From positions 1-64,000 of the forward strand of contig JAWPHD010000135.1 in assembly GCA_037043455.1 (NCBI GenBank): 64,000 nucleotides of DNA. Reading direction: 5' to 3'. Below the pieces are notes generated by a model. That model saw only the letters and a list, made by a program, of their open reading frames with translations. It had not been told where the DNA came from and did no database searches. Source of the DNA: Cyrtodaria siliqua (lineage: Eukaryota; Mollusca; Bivalvia; Adapedonta; Hiatellidae). The translations under genes and the position numbers were made by a program. Below are positions 24,108 through 34,580 of the stretch, one piece after another (positions within the stretch are counted from its first letter, which is position 1; every line of letters starts with the position of its first letter).

Positions 24108-25463
24108 TTAGTTGAAGTAACCTTGCAAGAGTTTATACAGCTCCAGTGTTTGTGGTTCTGGATCAACACCCCTTTCCACACAGAACGCGTTCAATGTAGT
24201 TATGAATGCTGATTGTTTAAAACATTCAAACGGGCTATCAAAGAAAGTGTACATACTAGTCTTCTCTCTTTGTCTTTGTTCATATAAAGCAAGTTCAGGA
24301 TTCCGGTACACTTGGACCATCCTGGTTCTCAGAACATCTAGTTCCGAAAATTGCAAGATAAATGTTGGTCCTTCTCTGATAAGGGATGATAACAACCGTA
24401 ACCACTCTTGCTTTTGTGGCTGTTCAAGTTTACCGGCAAACAAGTTTCTTGCGGGAATCATGTAGTTCTCCAAACATTCTGTGTCTACTTGAATCATCAG
24501 GATCCTGAGTGAGAGCATCAGCAAGCCCATTACATCTTCTAATCTGAAATGATCACTGGGAATCTGCTCTGCCACCCAGAACATGACATTCTTCATGATA
24601 TATGAGGTGATATCAGGGCACACTGGTTTTAGAAGCTTCTTGGCAACCATCTTCAAGAGAGCGTACAGTTTCAGCTGCGTTTCATTAAAGGATTTAATGA
24701 GTGCCGTCTCAACCGTGGTATAGCAGATCCGCCATTCTTCATACTGTTTACTGGAGCCTTTAACTCCAACTGGCACCACATGTCCATCCATTGTTGATAT
24801 CTCCTGAATAAGTTCCTTTGAAGGCCAATTGTGATGTCGTGGACGGGCTATCCACGGCTCGAGGATACTATTACATTTACATGGTAAAGCACCGACACAA
24901 TCTAAATGTACATCTACGCCACCGCTTAATTGAATATCCGATATTGTCAGTGCTGGACCCGCTCTGTCTTCAGGTTTAATCCCATCATCATCATCACACA
25001 GCGAGGCAATAAAGAATTCACTTGATAGAAGGAATTCCCCGTTTTCATTCTGAAATGTGCCACTGACTAGATCCTCCATACCACGATCACGTTCTCTACG
25101 TGACATTCTCCTCACCTTTGCGAAATCAGTATGTCTCAGTCTTGTATATCCTGGAGCCACATTGTCTCTGTCCATCACGAAAACAACTGTATTTATGTCC
25201 GTGTCTACATCCTGGATTTCCTCACAGCAGATACAGGTGTTAAACACAAACATAACATCTACATCACTCTCCAATAAACCAGTAACACCCTCAGCCTTAC
25301 TGCCAGCAAAAATAAATGTAGCGTCTTTATCGTTTATCTCATCATTCCTTCGTTTACACCACTCCTTCCAGTTGGCTTGTCCGGTCTTGATACTATTATA
25401 ACTATAACCCAGGGTGTCTAGAGCTTTTGACACAATTGCAGAGTACTGATGAAAAGGCTCCAT
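24108..25463 (-). CDS. Mab-21/cGAS-like receptor (cGLR), copy A
   Basis: 451-aa single-exon CDS. I start at the ATG at 25463 in good context (CATACCATGG); the frame is open upstream only as far as a TAG at 25505, with no other ATG. The fold markers are those of the cGAS/Mab-21 nucleotidyltransferase family: FAGSKAEG (G54-S55), the metal-binding pair ESDVDVMF (D67, D69), a third acidic residue in HLDCV (D188), and the C-terminal Mab-21 helical part from EEWRICYTTVETALIKSFNE. No HxxxxxCCxxxxxxC zinc ribbon is seen, as in insect cGLRs. The catalytic triad looks intact, so a nucleotide-second-messenger synthase acting with STING is plausible, but some Mab-21 proteins are inactive and ligand and product are unknown. 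A diverged paralog lies at 43092-44426. Confidence 0.85.
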   Translation of the reverse strand: MEPFHQYSAIVSKALDTLGYSYNSIKTGQANWKEWCKRRNDEINDKDATFIFAGSKAEGVTGLLESDVDVMFVFNTCICCEEIQDVDTDINTVVFVMDRDNVAPGYTRLRHTDFAKVRRMSRRERDRGMEDLVSGTFQNENGEFLLSSEFFIASLCDDDDGIKPEDRAGPALTISDIQLSGGVDVHLDCVGALPCKCNSILEPWIARPRHHNWPSKELIQEISTMDGHVVPVGVKGSSKQYEEWRICYTTVETALIKSFNETQLKLYALLKMVAKKLLKPVCPDITSYIMKNVMFWVAEQIPSDHFRLEDVMGLLMLSLRILMIQVDTECLENYMIPARNLFAGKLEQPQKQEWLRLLSSLIREGPTFILQFSELDVLRTRMVQVYRNPELALYEQRQREKTSMYTFFDSPFECFKQSAFITTLNAFCVERGVDPEPQTLELYKLLQGYFN

Positions 25464-25547
25464 GGTATGGGCAGGTATCGAGTTAGTGAATGCATTCACG
25501 AACTATTGTGACTAGTTTCTAGATGTTCAGTATTTGTTCCAAAACAT
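25464..25547 (-). promoter_or_regulatory. cGLR-A exon 2 5' leader with two upstream ORFs
   Basis: A strong acceptor (TGCTTTTTTTCCAG, ending at 25548) opens exon 2 at 25547. The leader starts directly with an ATG giving a six-residue uORF. A second ATG at 25495 is out of frame and reads past the main start for about 26 codons. Splicing to the exon at 30158 is inferred from conserved sites. Confidence 0.6.
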
Positions 25548-25802
25548 CTGGAAAAAAAGCAGATACTAAATAAGATAAACAATAATGACTGCAGCTGTAT
25601 TATGTTGCTAAAAATACTATTTACAAATACACAGCTTCTATTCTGATTAAGGTGAACAAGTAAATAAAAACAGTTGCAACTACCAATGTTACACATGGGA
25701 ACTATGTGATGTAGGTGAATACTTCTACTTTTGCTCCATATTGGCCTCTGACCGGAGCTTACTTATATTGTCTTTACAAAAACCCTCAGTTTTTTAAAAC
25801 TG

Positions 25803-26357
25803 TGAGTATCTTCACTCAGGCCAAATAAAATTATACCTGTGTTTACCGTAACATTGCTGGAAAAAATCGGGTGGGTAGGTAGGTAGGCATTTTATTTATT
25901 TTTTTATTTTATTTTTTGGCGAAGTTAATTTAAGGTGGCGATGAGCTTTGATGAATGGGAAAGTGTGGTATTTTTAAAACTACAATAGATAACAAATGAA
26001 ATTGTGTATGTGTTATTGTTTCCCAAAAGGCATGGCAACAACTGGCTCTTTTCCCAATCACTTGCAATAATTGCAAAGGGGTAAAACCGTTTAATTTTAT
26101 TTTTTGCAAGTCCGAAAGAGGGTCAGTTCCAACAGCAGGACAATGAGCACATGAGTCGGCCTTGATCGCGTGAAAATAATTATTTAAAAAAAAAATCAAT
26201 TTTTTTTTCATTTTTTTTTTTTTTCATTTTTTTTTCATTTTTTTTTTTTATTTTCAATAAAAAAAAAAGGAGTCGGGGGTGTTTTCAGCGGGTCGGTCGG
26301 GTTACAGTAAACTCAGGTATAATTTTATTTGGCCTTATCATGTTACTGCAAATACTC
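25803..26357. mobile_element. MITE M5 with ~60-bp inverted ends
   Basis: Left GAGTATCTTCACTCAGGCCA, GGCCAAATAAAATTATACCT and right AGGTATAATTTTATTTGGCC, GCAAATACTC are inverted copies. The core is homopolymer-T rich (26160-26270) with GGGTGGGTAGGTAGG and GGGTCGGTCGGGT. Present in duplicate A but absent from duplicate B. Confidence 0.7.
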
Positions 26358-26679
26358 GTAAGATTTAAAAATCATGAGTATTATATTCGTTTGCATTGTC
26401 CTGTGGATGAAAACTGTTTTAGGCATGGGTCTTATATTAAGATCAAAGGTCATACAGTGTTTTATTTTACTTGTTTTACTTAACATCCATTTAGTCAGAA
26501 TGGTTGTTTCTTTAAAAATGTACATAGTAAATGGATTTACATCAATTTTGGAAGTATGAACTATGTTTTACTCATTTAGAATCTGGTAGTAAATAGTCAT
26601 TGCAGTCAACACTTATCTATATATCTGCTCTGACTGTGATATTGTCAGGTACATAGTCACTGTGGATGCATACGTAACT

Positions 26680-27562
26680 GAATTGGGTTTTAAAGGAGTT
26701 GATGCACTATTTTCAAACAATGTTTATTTCAAAGGGCTCTGGAAAACTTGAAAAAAGCTGAAAGAATTATCAAAATGCCATGAAAAATAAAGGAGGTATG
26801 ACCTATTGAATATTTGCAAAGAAACACAAATGGAGGCGGTCATCTTTGAACGATGACGTCATCGTGGCTTTTTACCATACATGGCATACTGATTAAATGT
26901 ATTTTAAAGCAAAGAAAATCGCTGGAAATGAAAAATAAGCATACAATTCATACATTTTACATCTGTGTATTTATTTTTAATCAATTTGAAGTGATTTTCT
27001 TTGCTTTATAATGTATTTTGTCAATATGCTATATATAGTAAAAAGGCGCGATGACGTCATCGTTCCAAGATGGCCGCCTCCATTTATGTTCTTTGCAAAT
27101 TTGCAATAGATCATATCTCATTTATTTTCCATGGCATTTTGATAATTCTTTCAGCTATTTCTAATGTTGTCAGAGCCTTTCTGAATAAATATTGTTTGAA
27201 AATAGGCCATCAGCCCCTTTAAGGCGAACATGCAAGATAATATGGCGCCTGACAGGAATGAACGTGCCAGGCTGATCCTCCATTTACATCTAGATAAAAT
27301 ATGGTGAATGGGCATAGAACCGTCTTACCTGCAGAATTGCAGAGTTGCTGCAAATTCTAAAGTAGACACTCCATTTACGATGGAGCCACGTTTTCGCGTT
27401 TGCATACGCGGTGTCATGGTAATGACCTTGAATGAGCATGATAAAAAAAAGTAATGATCAAAGAATATGAATGGGAGAGTCTTACCAATTCTGCATATAC
27501 AGTGTGTTTGTGAGATTGCAGTGGTTGTATTGTACCCCGGCAACCAATCGGGGGAATGCATA
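26680..27562 (-). mobile_element. SINE family 2 (minus), split by MITE M2
   Basis: Reverse-oriented, near full-length copy: head at 27525-27562 (TACCCCGGCAACCAATCGGG on plus), body 27223-27520. Its tail continues on the far side of M2 as GAATTGGGTT at 26681-26690. Joining the pieces across M2 restores the family tail around one TTAA. Confidence 0.75.
26690..27222. mobile_element. Long-TIR MITE M2 (TTAA type)
   Basis: 533 bp between TTAA copies at 26690-26693 and 27219-27222. The ~220-bp arms are inverted copies: both contain GAAAGAATTATCAAAATGCC (or its complement), AATGGAGGCGG and GATGACGTCATCG. Same size and layout as M1 but a diverged family. No coding capacity. Confidence 0.85.
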
Positions 27563-27584
27563 TGTAAAAGAAATGATAGATGTG

Positions 27585-28090
27585 TAGGTTATTACGTGGT
27601 TAGGTTGTTACCAACTACGATATCAGACCGAGGTAACCGAAGACCAAATGAGTGATATCTTCGTTGATAACTAACTTACTACGTTATATCTTCTGTATTA
27701 TTTATCTCTGCAGTGCTACCCTTGGGTATATATATACACTGGACCCAAATATTTATTTGTCAGATTTCACAGACATTATTTACATTACCTACTTTTTGAA
27801 ATGATTTTTGAGATATCGAATATTATTTATGGATACGGTTAATAGATAAAGCTGGTAATGTTTCATTCGCTTTTGAGTTCTATACACTACCTATGCCATA
27901 TGTAATTTCAAAGGTAAACACAAATTTTTAATAATATTTTATTTTAAAACTTACATTTGTCGGATCAAGACAACCGTAAACATCAACTTTTGGGGAGGTT
28001 TGGATGAGCATTGCTTGAACTCATATTCTGTAGCGACCGATCATTGGCTATTACTTGTCACATGCCACTTATTCCTGGACACTGTTCGGC
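27585..28090. repeat. Inverted-repeat element, copy in duplicate A (one arm)
   Basis: 27590-27660 (ACGATATCAGACCGAGGTAA, GAGTGATATCTT) matches the arms of the element at 45425-46520. The following sequence to ~28090 is the reverse complement of that element's interior, so the interior is in opposite orientation to copy B. The second arm is missing here. Lies in the cGLR-A intron. Confidence 0.65.
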
Positions 28091-28334
28091 AGTTTAAGTT
28101 GTTCTTTATATTTCTTTGTTATGTGACATAGAGCAGCAGCAGAAACAATTGTAGATCCCATCGCTTAAATCTGAAATAAAAATATGACGGGGTTGTCTTT
28201 TCTCCTTTAAACATTCACTATTTGCAGCAATAAAACAAACTCTACAACATTCTGTTTTGTTATTTCAATACACATTTATATACATTTTGTTCAACAACAC
28301 TATTCCGTGTATTTCTAAGCTTACCAAAAACCAC

Positions 28335-28585
28335 TATCGTTTTTTATGCCCCTGAAGGGCGGCATATAGTAGTCGCATCGTCCGTCAGTCAGTCCGTCCG
28401 TACACTCGTGTTCGGCCAATAACTCTGACATACATGGACGGACTTGGCACAAGTACTCACCACAATAAGACGACGTGTCGCGCGCAAAATCTAGGTTCGT
28501 GGCTCCAAGGTCAAGGTCACACTTAGAAGTCAAACTTCAAAAGCACTTCGGGGACATTTGTCACTTACAGTGACATTTCTTTTTG
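28335..28585 (+). repeat. (GTCC)n-headed HINE-like element
   Basis: TTTTTATGCCCCTGAAGGGC stem-head, then CATCGTCCGTCAGTCAGTCC, AAGGTCAAGGTCACACTTAG, and a 3' hairpin TGTCACTTACAGTGACA before TTTCTTTTT. Same ends as the element at 63118-63358. Confidence 0.6.
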
Positions 28586-28689
28586 TTAGTTCTTTTTTTG
28601 CAACTGAATGTCTTGCATACCTGATGCAACTAATATAACATAAATACTATACAATAACGACCTTTTTAAATTATAGACCTTTTCTCTCC

Positions 28690-29040
28690 AGTATTCATAT
28701 TTATGTCTCTTTAGCCGGGTTGCCTAGCAAATCCAGGCTTATAGTTTGGCAACTTGCGTCTGTGTTTCTGTCCGTCTGTCCGTCCGTCCGTGCGTTGAAT
28801 ATTTTGGTCAAATTTTGGTAACGATTTTGTTTTTCCTCATTTTTCAAAAACGAATTGTCGGAAAGTTTTGAAACTTGGCACACATGTTCATTATCATTAC
28901 GCATTGTTATATTACAAGAACCATAACTCTGTCATGCATTTAATCTGGATTACCCCCCATTTTAATTAGATTTTTCGGTTAAAATGTTGAATTCGCAATC
29001 CGGCATTCTCACCACTGTTGGTGCTTCACTTGTTTTAAAT
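28690..29040 (+). repeat. (GTCC)n-headed HINE-like element, another variant
   Basis: Begins TTTAGCCGGGTTGCC, with the partner CCAGGCTTATAG, then CTGTCCGTCTGTCCGTCCGT and units containing GAAACTTGGCACACATG. The 3' end is not clear. Confidence 0.45.
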
Positions 29041-29129
29041 ATAATTTAAACCCTACGCATTGTTAAACGTTATTAAAATTGTGAGATTTCTTTGCATAAA
29101 ATGCCAGTGATTAACATTGCAAAGAATAC

Positions 29130-29500
29130 TTAAAGGCAGGGTAGCGTATAAACCAAACGTACCCTAGAGAAACCTTTCTGAATATTGTATAGATTATGCT
29201 AATCAGAGAGGCTTAGTCACACATTTATTAATAAGAAAGCTTTTTTATTCCATAAAACTTGGCATGTAAATGATAGTGAATCTATTAATAGCTTTACATA
29301 TAAAATAATCAATCGTGCAAACTCGCTCATTTCCGTAGATCATCGGAAATAAAATATAAAAAAAAAATGGTTGAGGCAGTTCCGATTGATAAAATAATAT
29401 CAGTGATGGCCCTTATCTTGGAGCAGACGAAATGCTGACTTACGGAAGCCTATAACTCTTAACGTAGCTGCTATCGCACGCTGGGGTTTAACAAAACCCA
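29130..29500 (+). repeat. Interspersed repeat R, copy 2
   Basis: CCCTTATCTTGGAGCAGACG and CGCACGCTGGGGTTTAAC match copies at 4225 and 46620. In the duplicates this copy and the 46620 copy occupy equivalent places in the cGLR introns. Confidence 0.55.
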
Positions 29501-30157
29501 ATAACTTTTTCAATTTTTTTTTGACAATCAAAAAGCCAAAATAAACAACGTTATCCACACGCAATTACACCAAAACATACAACATTATATCGAGCAACAT
29601 TGGGGGCCGGGCCCAACATGGCAACTGGTTCCCCGACTCCTACGCCTATGTATATAAGACTCATTCCAAATCACGTTAGACCGCAACATTATGGCCCCGA
29701 AACGATGACATGATTTTAATGTCAGTAAGATTCATGAACATATTATACTTGCTCTTGGTACAATTGTATAATAAAGTTCGTGAAGGTTTTCTAATTTTTT
29801 GACATGTTTGTTATATTTTGGTTCATTGATTATATGACGGCTGCTTTTCACTACTTGTCTCTCGTTTCTGCTGTTATTGTGTTGTTGTTTTTGTTCAACA
29901 TGAACTGGCCTATCTGTGAAACAGGATTTTTCGATACATTTTTCATTTAACATTACTAATATTAATATAATTAAATATCAGTGATTGTGCACGTTTAATG
30001 TGCGGGTAACGTAATATGCAGGTACTGGTGTACTGAATTATGACTTGTGTTTGAAAGAAACACATTAATACGATATACAATATATACTATTCTTTAAACT
30101 AGTCTACAAATAATACATTTATTATCATTTAAGTATATATTATGATTATTTACTTAC

Positions 30158-30240
30158 GTTTAAACTCTTGTTTTCGGTACTCGCATTAAATACGCCTTAC
30201 TTTCTTTATCAGTTGGGAATTTTACGAATGTGTATTTATA
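30158..30240 (-). promoter_or_regulatory. cGLR-A promoter TATA box and non-coding exon 1
   Basis: On the minus strand a TATAAATA at 30233-30240 is followed ~30 bp later by a short exon that ends at 30158 before a consensus donor (AAAC|GTAAGTAAAT). The same TATA with 20+ flanking bases and the same donor occur at 48533-48634 upstream of copy B, although the intron between has been reshaped by insertions. Conservation of just these parts supports function. Transcription start near 30205-30210 is inferred. Confidence 0.65.
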
Positions 30241-30589
30241 GCTCGCTGTAATGGGTTATTTTTAGAAATGAACCGAAAAACGAAGGAGGGAGGGGGTTTA
30301 CATCCTCATAATGATAAACATATCATTTCATAAAAGTTATATTCGCAGATCTAGAGGAAATAAAACATTCTCTTGTGGCCTTGTTGAACTACCAAAGCCG
30401 CAATCCTTTTTAAGACTTTTAATCATGTTAATACGTTCATCTGTCTGTTTTCTAAAAACATACGCGGTTTTTTACATTAAAACGGCTGAAATTCAAGTTT
30501 TTCTTTTAAATACGTTATCCCTCAAACATTCAACATTAGTGTGTAGATTTGTAATATTACATTACCAATTAGACAGCCATATTCGTAGA

Positions 30590-30790
30590 CAGGGCGGCTT
30601 AAAAGTGTGTAGTGCACTCGCTAAATGGTTCGAATCCTGGACGGGCTTGGAAGTATGTGAGTGGTACAATGGTCACTAAGTAAGACAGTAGGTTTTTTCC
30701 GGGTCCTCCGGTTTCCTCCCAAAGTCCGATCACAACACGCCACCATCTGCGTTGTTGGATCAAAATGTAACTTTAACCCTCTGTACCATC
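30590..30790 (+). mobile_element. Degenerate SINE-like repeat
   Basis: Box-B-like GGTTCGAATCC near 30627, followed by CCGGGTCCTCCGGTTTCCTC, a phrase common in molluscan SINE-like repeats. Box A is not clear. Confidence 0.4.
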
Positions 30791-30794
30791 ACGT

Positions 30795-31140
30795 TTGTTC
30801 AAATGAAGTCACCGGTGTCAACATAGACGTAGGAGCCAGTGGGAGGGGGCAAGGGGTCTGGGCCCGGCCCCCAATATTCAGAGTCGGGGGCGTGGGGTTA
30901 AGAGTATGCTTTGTATGGGTATGGGTCCCCCCTACCCCACCCCCAAATAATTTGAAGAAAAACACGGTTAGCGCTCAAATATTTTGTGAAAAAGTATGGC
31001 TCCACATATAATTGTTTGCCCCTCCCCACCCCACTAACCCCCACAATAACTGAAATATACTTTTCCTGTGTATCAAATATCTTTTTCAAAATGTTTGGCC
31101 CCCCTTTCCCACCCACCAATAACTGTATTGTTCCTGTTTT
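30795..31140. other. C/G-run rich spacer
   Basis: Repeated runs of C or G (CCCCCCTACCCCACCCCC, CCCCTCCCCACCCCACT). ORFs across it, including a long minus-strand frame to 31479, are low-complexity translations. Confidence 0.4.
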
Positions 31141-31440
31141 TGACCTATGAACTGCAAGTGTGACCTTGACCTTTGAGATACGGACCTGGGTATTGCTCGC
31201 GACACATCGTCTTGTTATGGTGATCACTTGTGCCAAGTGATTTAAAAATCCCTGCAGGGCTTGTGACGTTACGGTCCGGACACGAACTTGCGTACCTGTT
31301 TTTGACCTATTAACTGCAAGTGTGACCTTGACCTTTGAGGTACGGACCTGGGTATTGCACGCGACACATCGACTTGTTATGCTGATTACTTGTGCCAAGT
31401 TAATTAAAAATCCATGCAGGGGTTTTGAAGGTACAGTCCG
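31141..31440 (-). repeat. Two ~178-bp tandem units
   Basis: CCTGTTTTTGACCTATGAAC and CCTGTTTTTGACCTATTAAC start two units, each holding GCAAGTGTGACCTTGACCTT and CGCGACACATCG. They resemble interiors of (GTCC)n-headed elements in reverse. Confidence 0.65.
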
Positions 31441-31563
31441 GACACGAACTGCGGAATGACGTGACCCCAATATAGACATTCGAGTTATGAATACACCTGG
31501 CCTTGCAAGCTGTATATATCCGTACTGTTACACCGCAATCAGGGCACAACTTTCGTGGTGATG

Positions 31564-31660
31564 TACCAATACTGTTAACAGAAGCCAGGAACACGGTTAG
31601 GATAACTGACCGCCATATATAACTGAACAAGTGTTAAATCAAATCAAAACAAGACGAATT
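31564..31660 (-). repeat. Repeat X, copy 1
   Basis: ACTGTTAACAGAAGCCAGG and GGTTAGGATAACTGACCG match 41990-42080. The two copies flank the Harbinger region, but each sits in HINE-like sequence and may be independent insertions. Confidence 0.45.
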
Positions 31661-31869
31661 TTGATGCAAGGCATCCGCAAGACGCCTCACTTTTGTTTAA
31701 TAAAGGAAGTAAAGGAGTTGCAATGCATGTGACAAACTGAATGTGTTCTTAAACTTGATCAAAAGCTTCTTTAAATAATAGAAACAACCCAATTAGGCAA
31801 CATGAGTCATGAATCAGGTAGTGTTGGGTAGTTGGCAATAAATACAACGAGACAGATGCGCATATAAAA

Positions 31870-33550
31870 AAAGCTTTTTATTTTCATTTGCAAACAAATC
31901 TTGGTGCATAATAAAACAAACAAGAAATTGTTTTCCTTGTCTCAATAAAGTGAAGATTTACATTATTCGGGAAAAAAATGAGGGATGACATATTTATTTA
32001 CAGATATGCAAATACCGGTTCCAATTCATTCCTAAAGTATGTGTAGCAAGAATTGTGAATCTATACATGTGAAGCAGTGAAAAAACACACATATGAAATA
32101 ACACATATGCATACACACATTATAATAGAATGCAAACTCTTAACAATTAAGTCTGTTAGCAGGAGAAACACATCACGTTTAAATGTGAGTACAAAAGAAT
32201 ACAAAATACAACATATACATGGCAATATGAAGCATTGGCACTTGACAGTAACTTGCACATATAACTGTTTACAACAGATTTTGGCCCATTTTAACGAGGC
32301 AATTGATTGATTGAGAGGATGTGACAATAGCAAATATACATGAGGTATATTAATGAAATGAATCTGCCAATAAAACAGTTGGAAAAAGTTTATTGTATCA
32401 AGCAAAGAGCAGATTAAAAAGACTGTACAGACTTTGTAAAACATAATAGTTACATAAGCATATTTAAGGAAAATTAATGGAAACGATTCTAGCATTACAA
32501 TATAAGTATGCATGATAATTTAAGATTGTTTGGTTTGGGAATTGCAGTATGAGGTAACTGAAATGTAATGGGGAAATAATAAAATAAGAGGTTCTCATTT
32601 GTTTCTTATGACATACAAGGAGGATGTTTTTGTTTTTTTGTTTTTTTTTAAAAATGGTCTATATGTAGATCCGATGAACTCGCAAAAGTTGGCTGAAGTT
32701 TGAAAAAACAAAAAAAATGGATGTGTGTTACTAGCAAGTTTAACTTGAAATATACCTCTGTTTTAGCATAATAAGCAAAGGGCAAAATCAATCATCAATG
32801 ACCCTAAACTACTTAACTAAGAAAAAACAACACATGAACTTGAAATGTCAAAGGGTATACAAGGAGAAATTGTTACAAGGCCGAAACTCTGTAATAGTAA
32901 ATGAATGCAACTGAACCAAGTTGTACCCCTGTATAAGAGCCCATTTATGACAGGGGTTAAAATCTGTTGCAATGCAAATTTAATTGAAAAAAAAACAACA
33001 TGTTACAAACATGCAACCCTACATGTTCAAATTAATAAAAACATAGTTCAATTGCAAACACTTCACAAACACATCACTTTAAACCCGCAAAAAATTGAAA
33101 CTCAAAATTACGGCTTTTATAGACAAAGGTGGACTAAAAACGCTCAAAACTATGTATATACTTCGAAAAACTTATTTCTGAGATTATTTTACCAATTGTT
33201 ATCGGAAAAGTGTCGTTAGGTACGAATCTGAACGAGTCCTAATTACTGCACGTAGCAGGTATGAAACCACTAATTATTCCCCGTTGACACTAATGTTAAA
33301 ATGATTTGCTGCAACTTCAACTCAAGTCTGGATAATGCGGAAGTTTAGTTTTCATATAGAAAACTAATTTTCCACTTGGAAAATCACCAGAAAAGGTGAG
33401 GTCACAAGACATGTAAGAAAGTTCTTGTTTGTTTACTAAACAGGTCAAAAGTACAGCTGTTTTCATTGATAGTTGCTCACAAAGTTTAAGCATACAGTCG
33501 ACATTCTCGAAAATGTTCATCCGTGATCCAGTAAAACCTATTTATATGCT
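31870..33550 (-). other. Possible minus-strand transcription unit, no known protein
   Basis: A TATA-like ATATAAATAGG (minus, 33537-33550) and an AATAAA (minus, near 31878) bracket ~1.7 kb of unusually unique, repeat-poor DNA. The only ATG ORF near the 5' end is 67 aa (33317-33520, starts MNIFENVDCMLKLCEQLSMK), with no family that I recognise; its ATG lies only ~20 bp from the TATA motif, which argues against it as the translated start. A 150-codon frame at 32061-32513 is AT-driven. Confidence 0.2.
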
Positions 33551-33925
33551 ACTTATACAACAACAAAATCGAATAGAAATGGGCAGTTTATTCATATACT
33601 TATAATGCCCATTTCCATCAAAAGAGGAGGGATTACTTTTTATTATAGGAACTACATTCGGCTACACCTCGGAGGTTTCTCGAGAAGGTACGGCTTTTAA
33701 CCCCTACCCTATTTTTCTCGGGAGACGATATTTTAAAATAAGTTTCCTTCCTTATTATAAATATCTATACTAAAATACGTCTCTTATAAAATGTACAACT
33801 ACAACAATTGTTTTTTATGTAAAAAAATGTCTGTATTGCATTTTAATAGGTCACCATAATAACGGAAATTTCTCCCATATCGATTACGCAAACACACATA
33901 ATAAATTTGCACTGGCGGCCTCTAA

Positions 33926-34520
33926 TACCGACCGAATCAAACCGACCGTCATTTATTCAACATGGGCATTAAACGAACATTTTTAGAGAACAGTCCGTAG
34001 CCACCATCCGACAGCATCCGACAGGAACGTAGATCGACCGAATATCAACCAAACACTGGCCGAAGGGTGACGTCGAGAAACCCCAACTGACGCAGAGTGA
34101 CCGAGAGAACATTTTCTGACCCCGGCAAATTTTGAGCATGCATAAAAATCGGCTGCGACAGGCCAAGATAGCATTTTGACCGAGTACTAACCCTCATCAA
34201 CCGAACTGCATCGCAAGGTGACGTAAGTCTAACCGAATAGCAACCCCCATCGACCTAACACAAACCCTGAGAAACCCTGCCTGTCCGAGTGTTTTATCAG
34301 ACTCGGTCAACAGTGCGTTTCTCTGCGTTGGTGTTACGTCACAGTCGGTCGCTTTGCGTCGACATTCGGTCACATTCAGTTAGCCAACAATGTCAAGGAC
34401 AGTCATGCACTGCCTGGCGGGGTTAGACATGGGTCGTCATTCGGTCATGCTGCGTCAGCCTGCGCCAGTGTTACGTCAATATTCGGTCAGCTTGGGTTGT
34501 AGTTTGGTCAATGTCGCTTG
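33926..34520. repeat. Harbinger left subterminal motif zone
   Basis: Many copies of GACCGA/TCGGTC with extensions such as GACCGAATATCAACC, TTGACCGAGTACTAACC and GTTACGTCAATATTCGGTCA. They point one way in the first half and the other way after ~34280, forming a loose inverted repeat. Such zones are candidate binding sites for the element's own proteins (inference). Confidence 0.6.
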
Positions 34521-34521
34521 C

Positions 34522-34529
34522 TATAAATA
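34522..34529 (+). promoter_or_regulatory. TATA box of the Harbinger accessory gene
   Basis: TATAAATA in GCTTGCTATAAATACGGG, 52 bp upstream of the ATG at 34581, directly at the inner edge of the GACCGA motif zone. Confidence 0.65.
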
Positions 34530-34580
34530 CGGGTGCGCCACACACGGTTGGTTAGTAATACATTTGTTTTCCACAGCATC

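Noticed and set aside
24202..25401. Plus-strand ORFs over cGLR-A (and 43135-44370 over cGLR-B)
   Set aside because: Shadow frames; the minus strand carries the conserved Mab-21 motifs in both copies.
30898..31479. 193-codon minus-strand ORF with repeated peptide blocks
   Set aside because: The peptide repeats are translation of the two ~178-bp DNA tandem units and of C-rich runs.
32061..32513. 150-codon minus-strand ORF
   Set aside because: No family motifs, AT-driven hydrophobic composition, no homologous counterpart; likely chance in AT-rich DNA.
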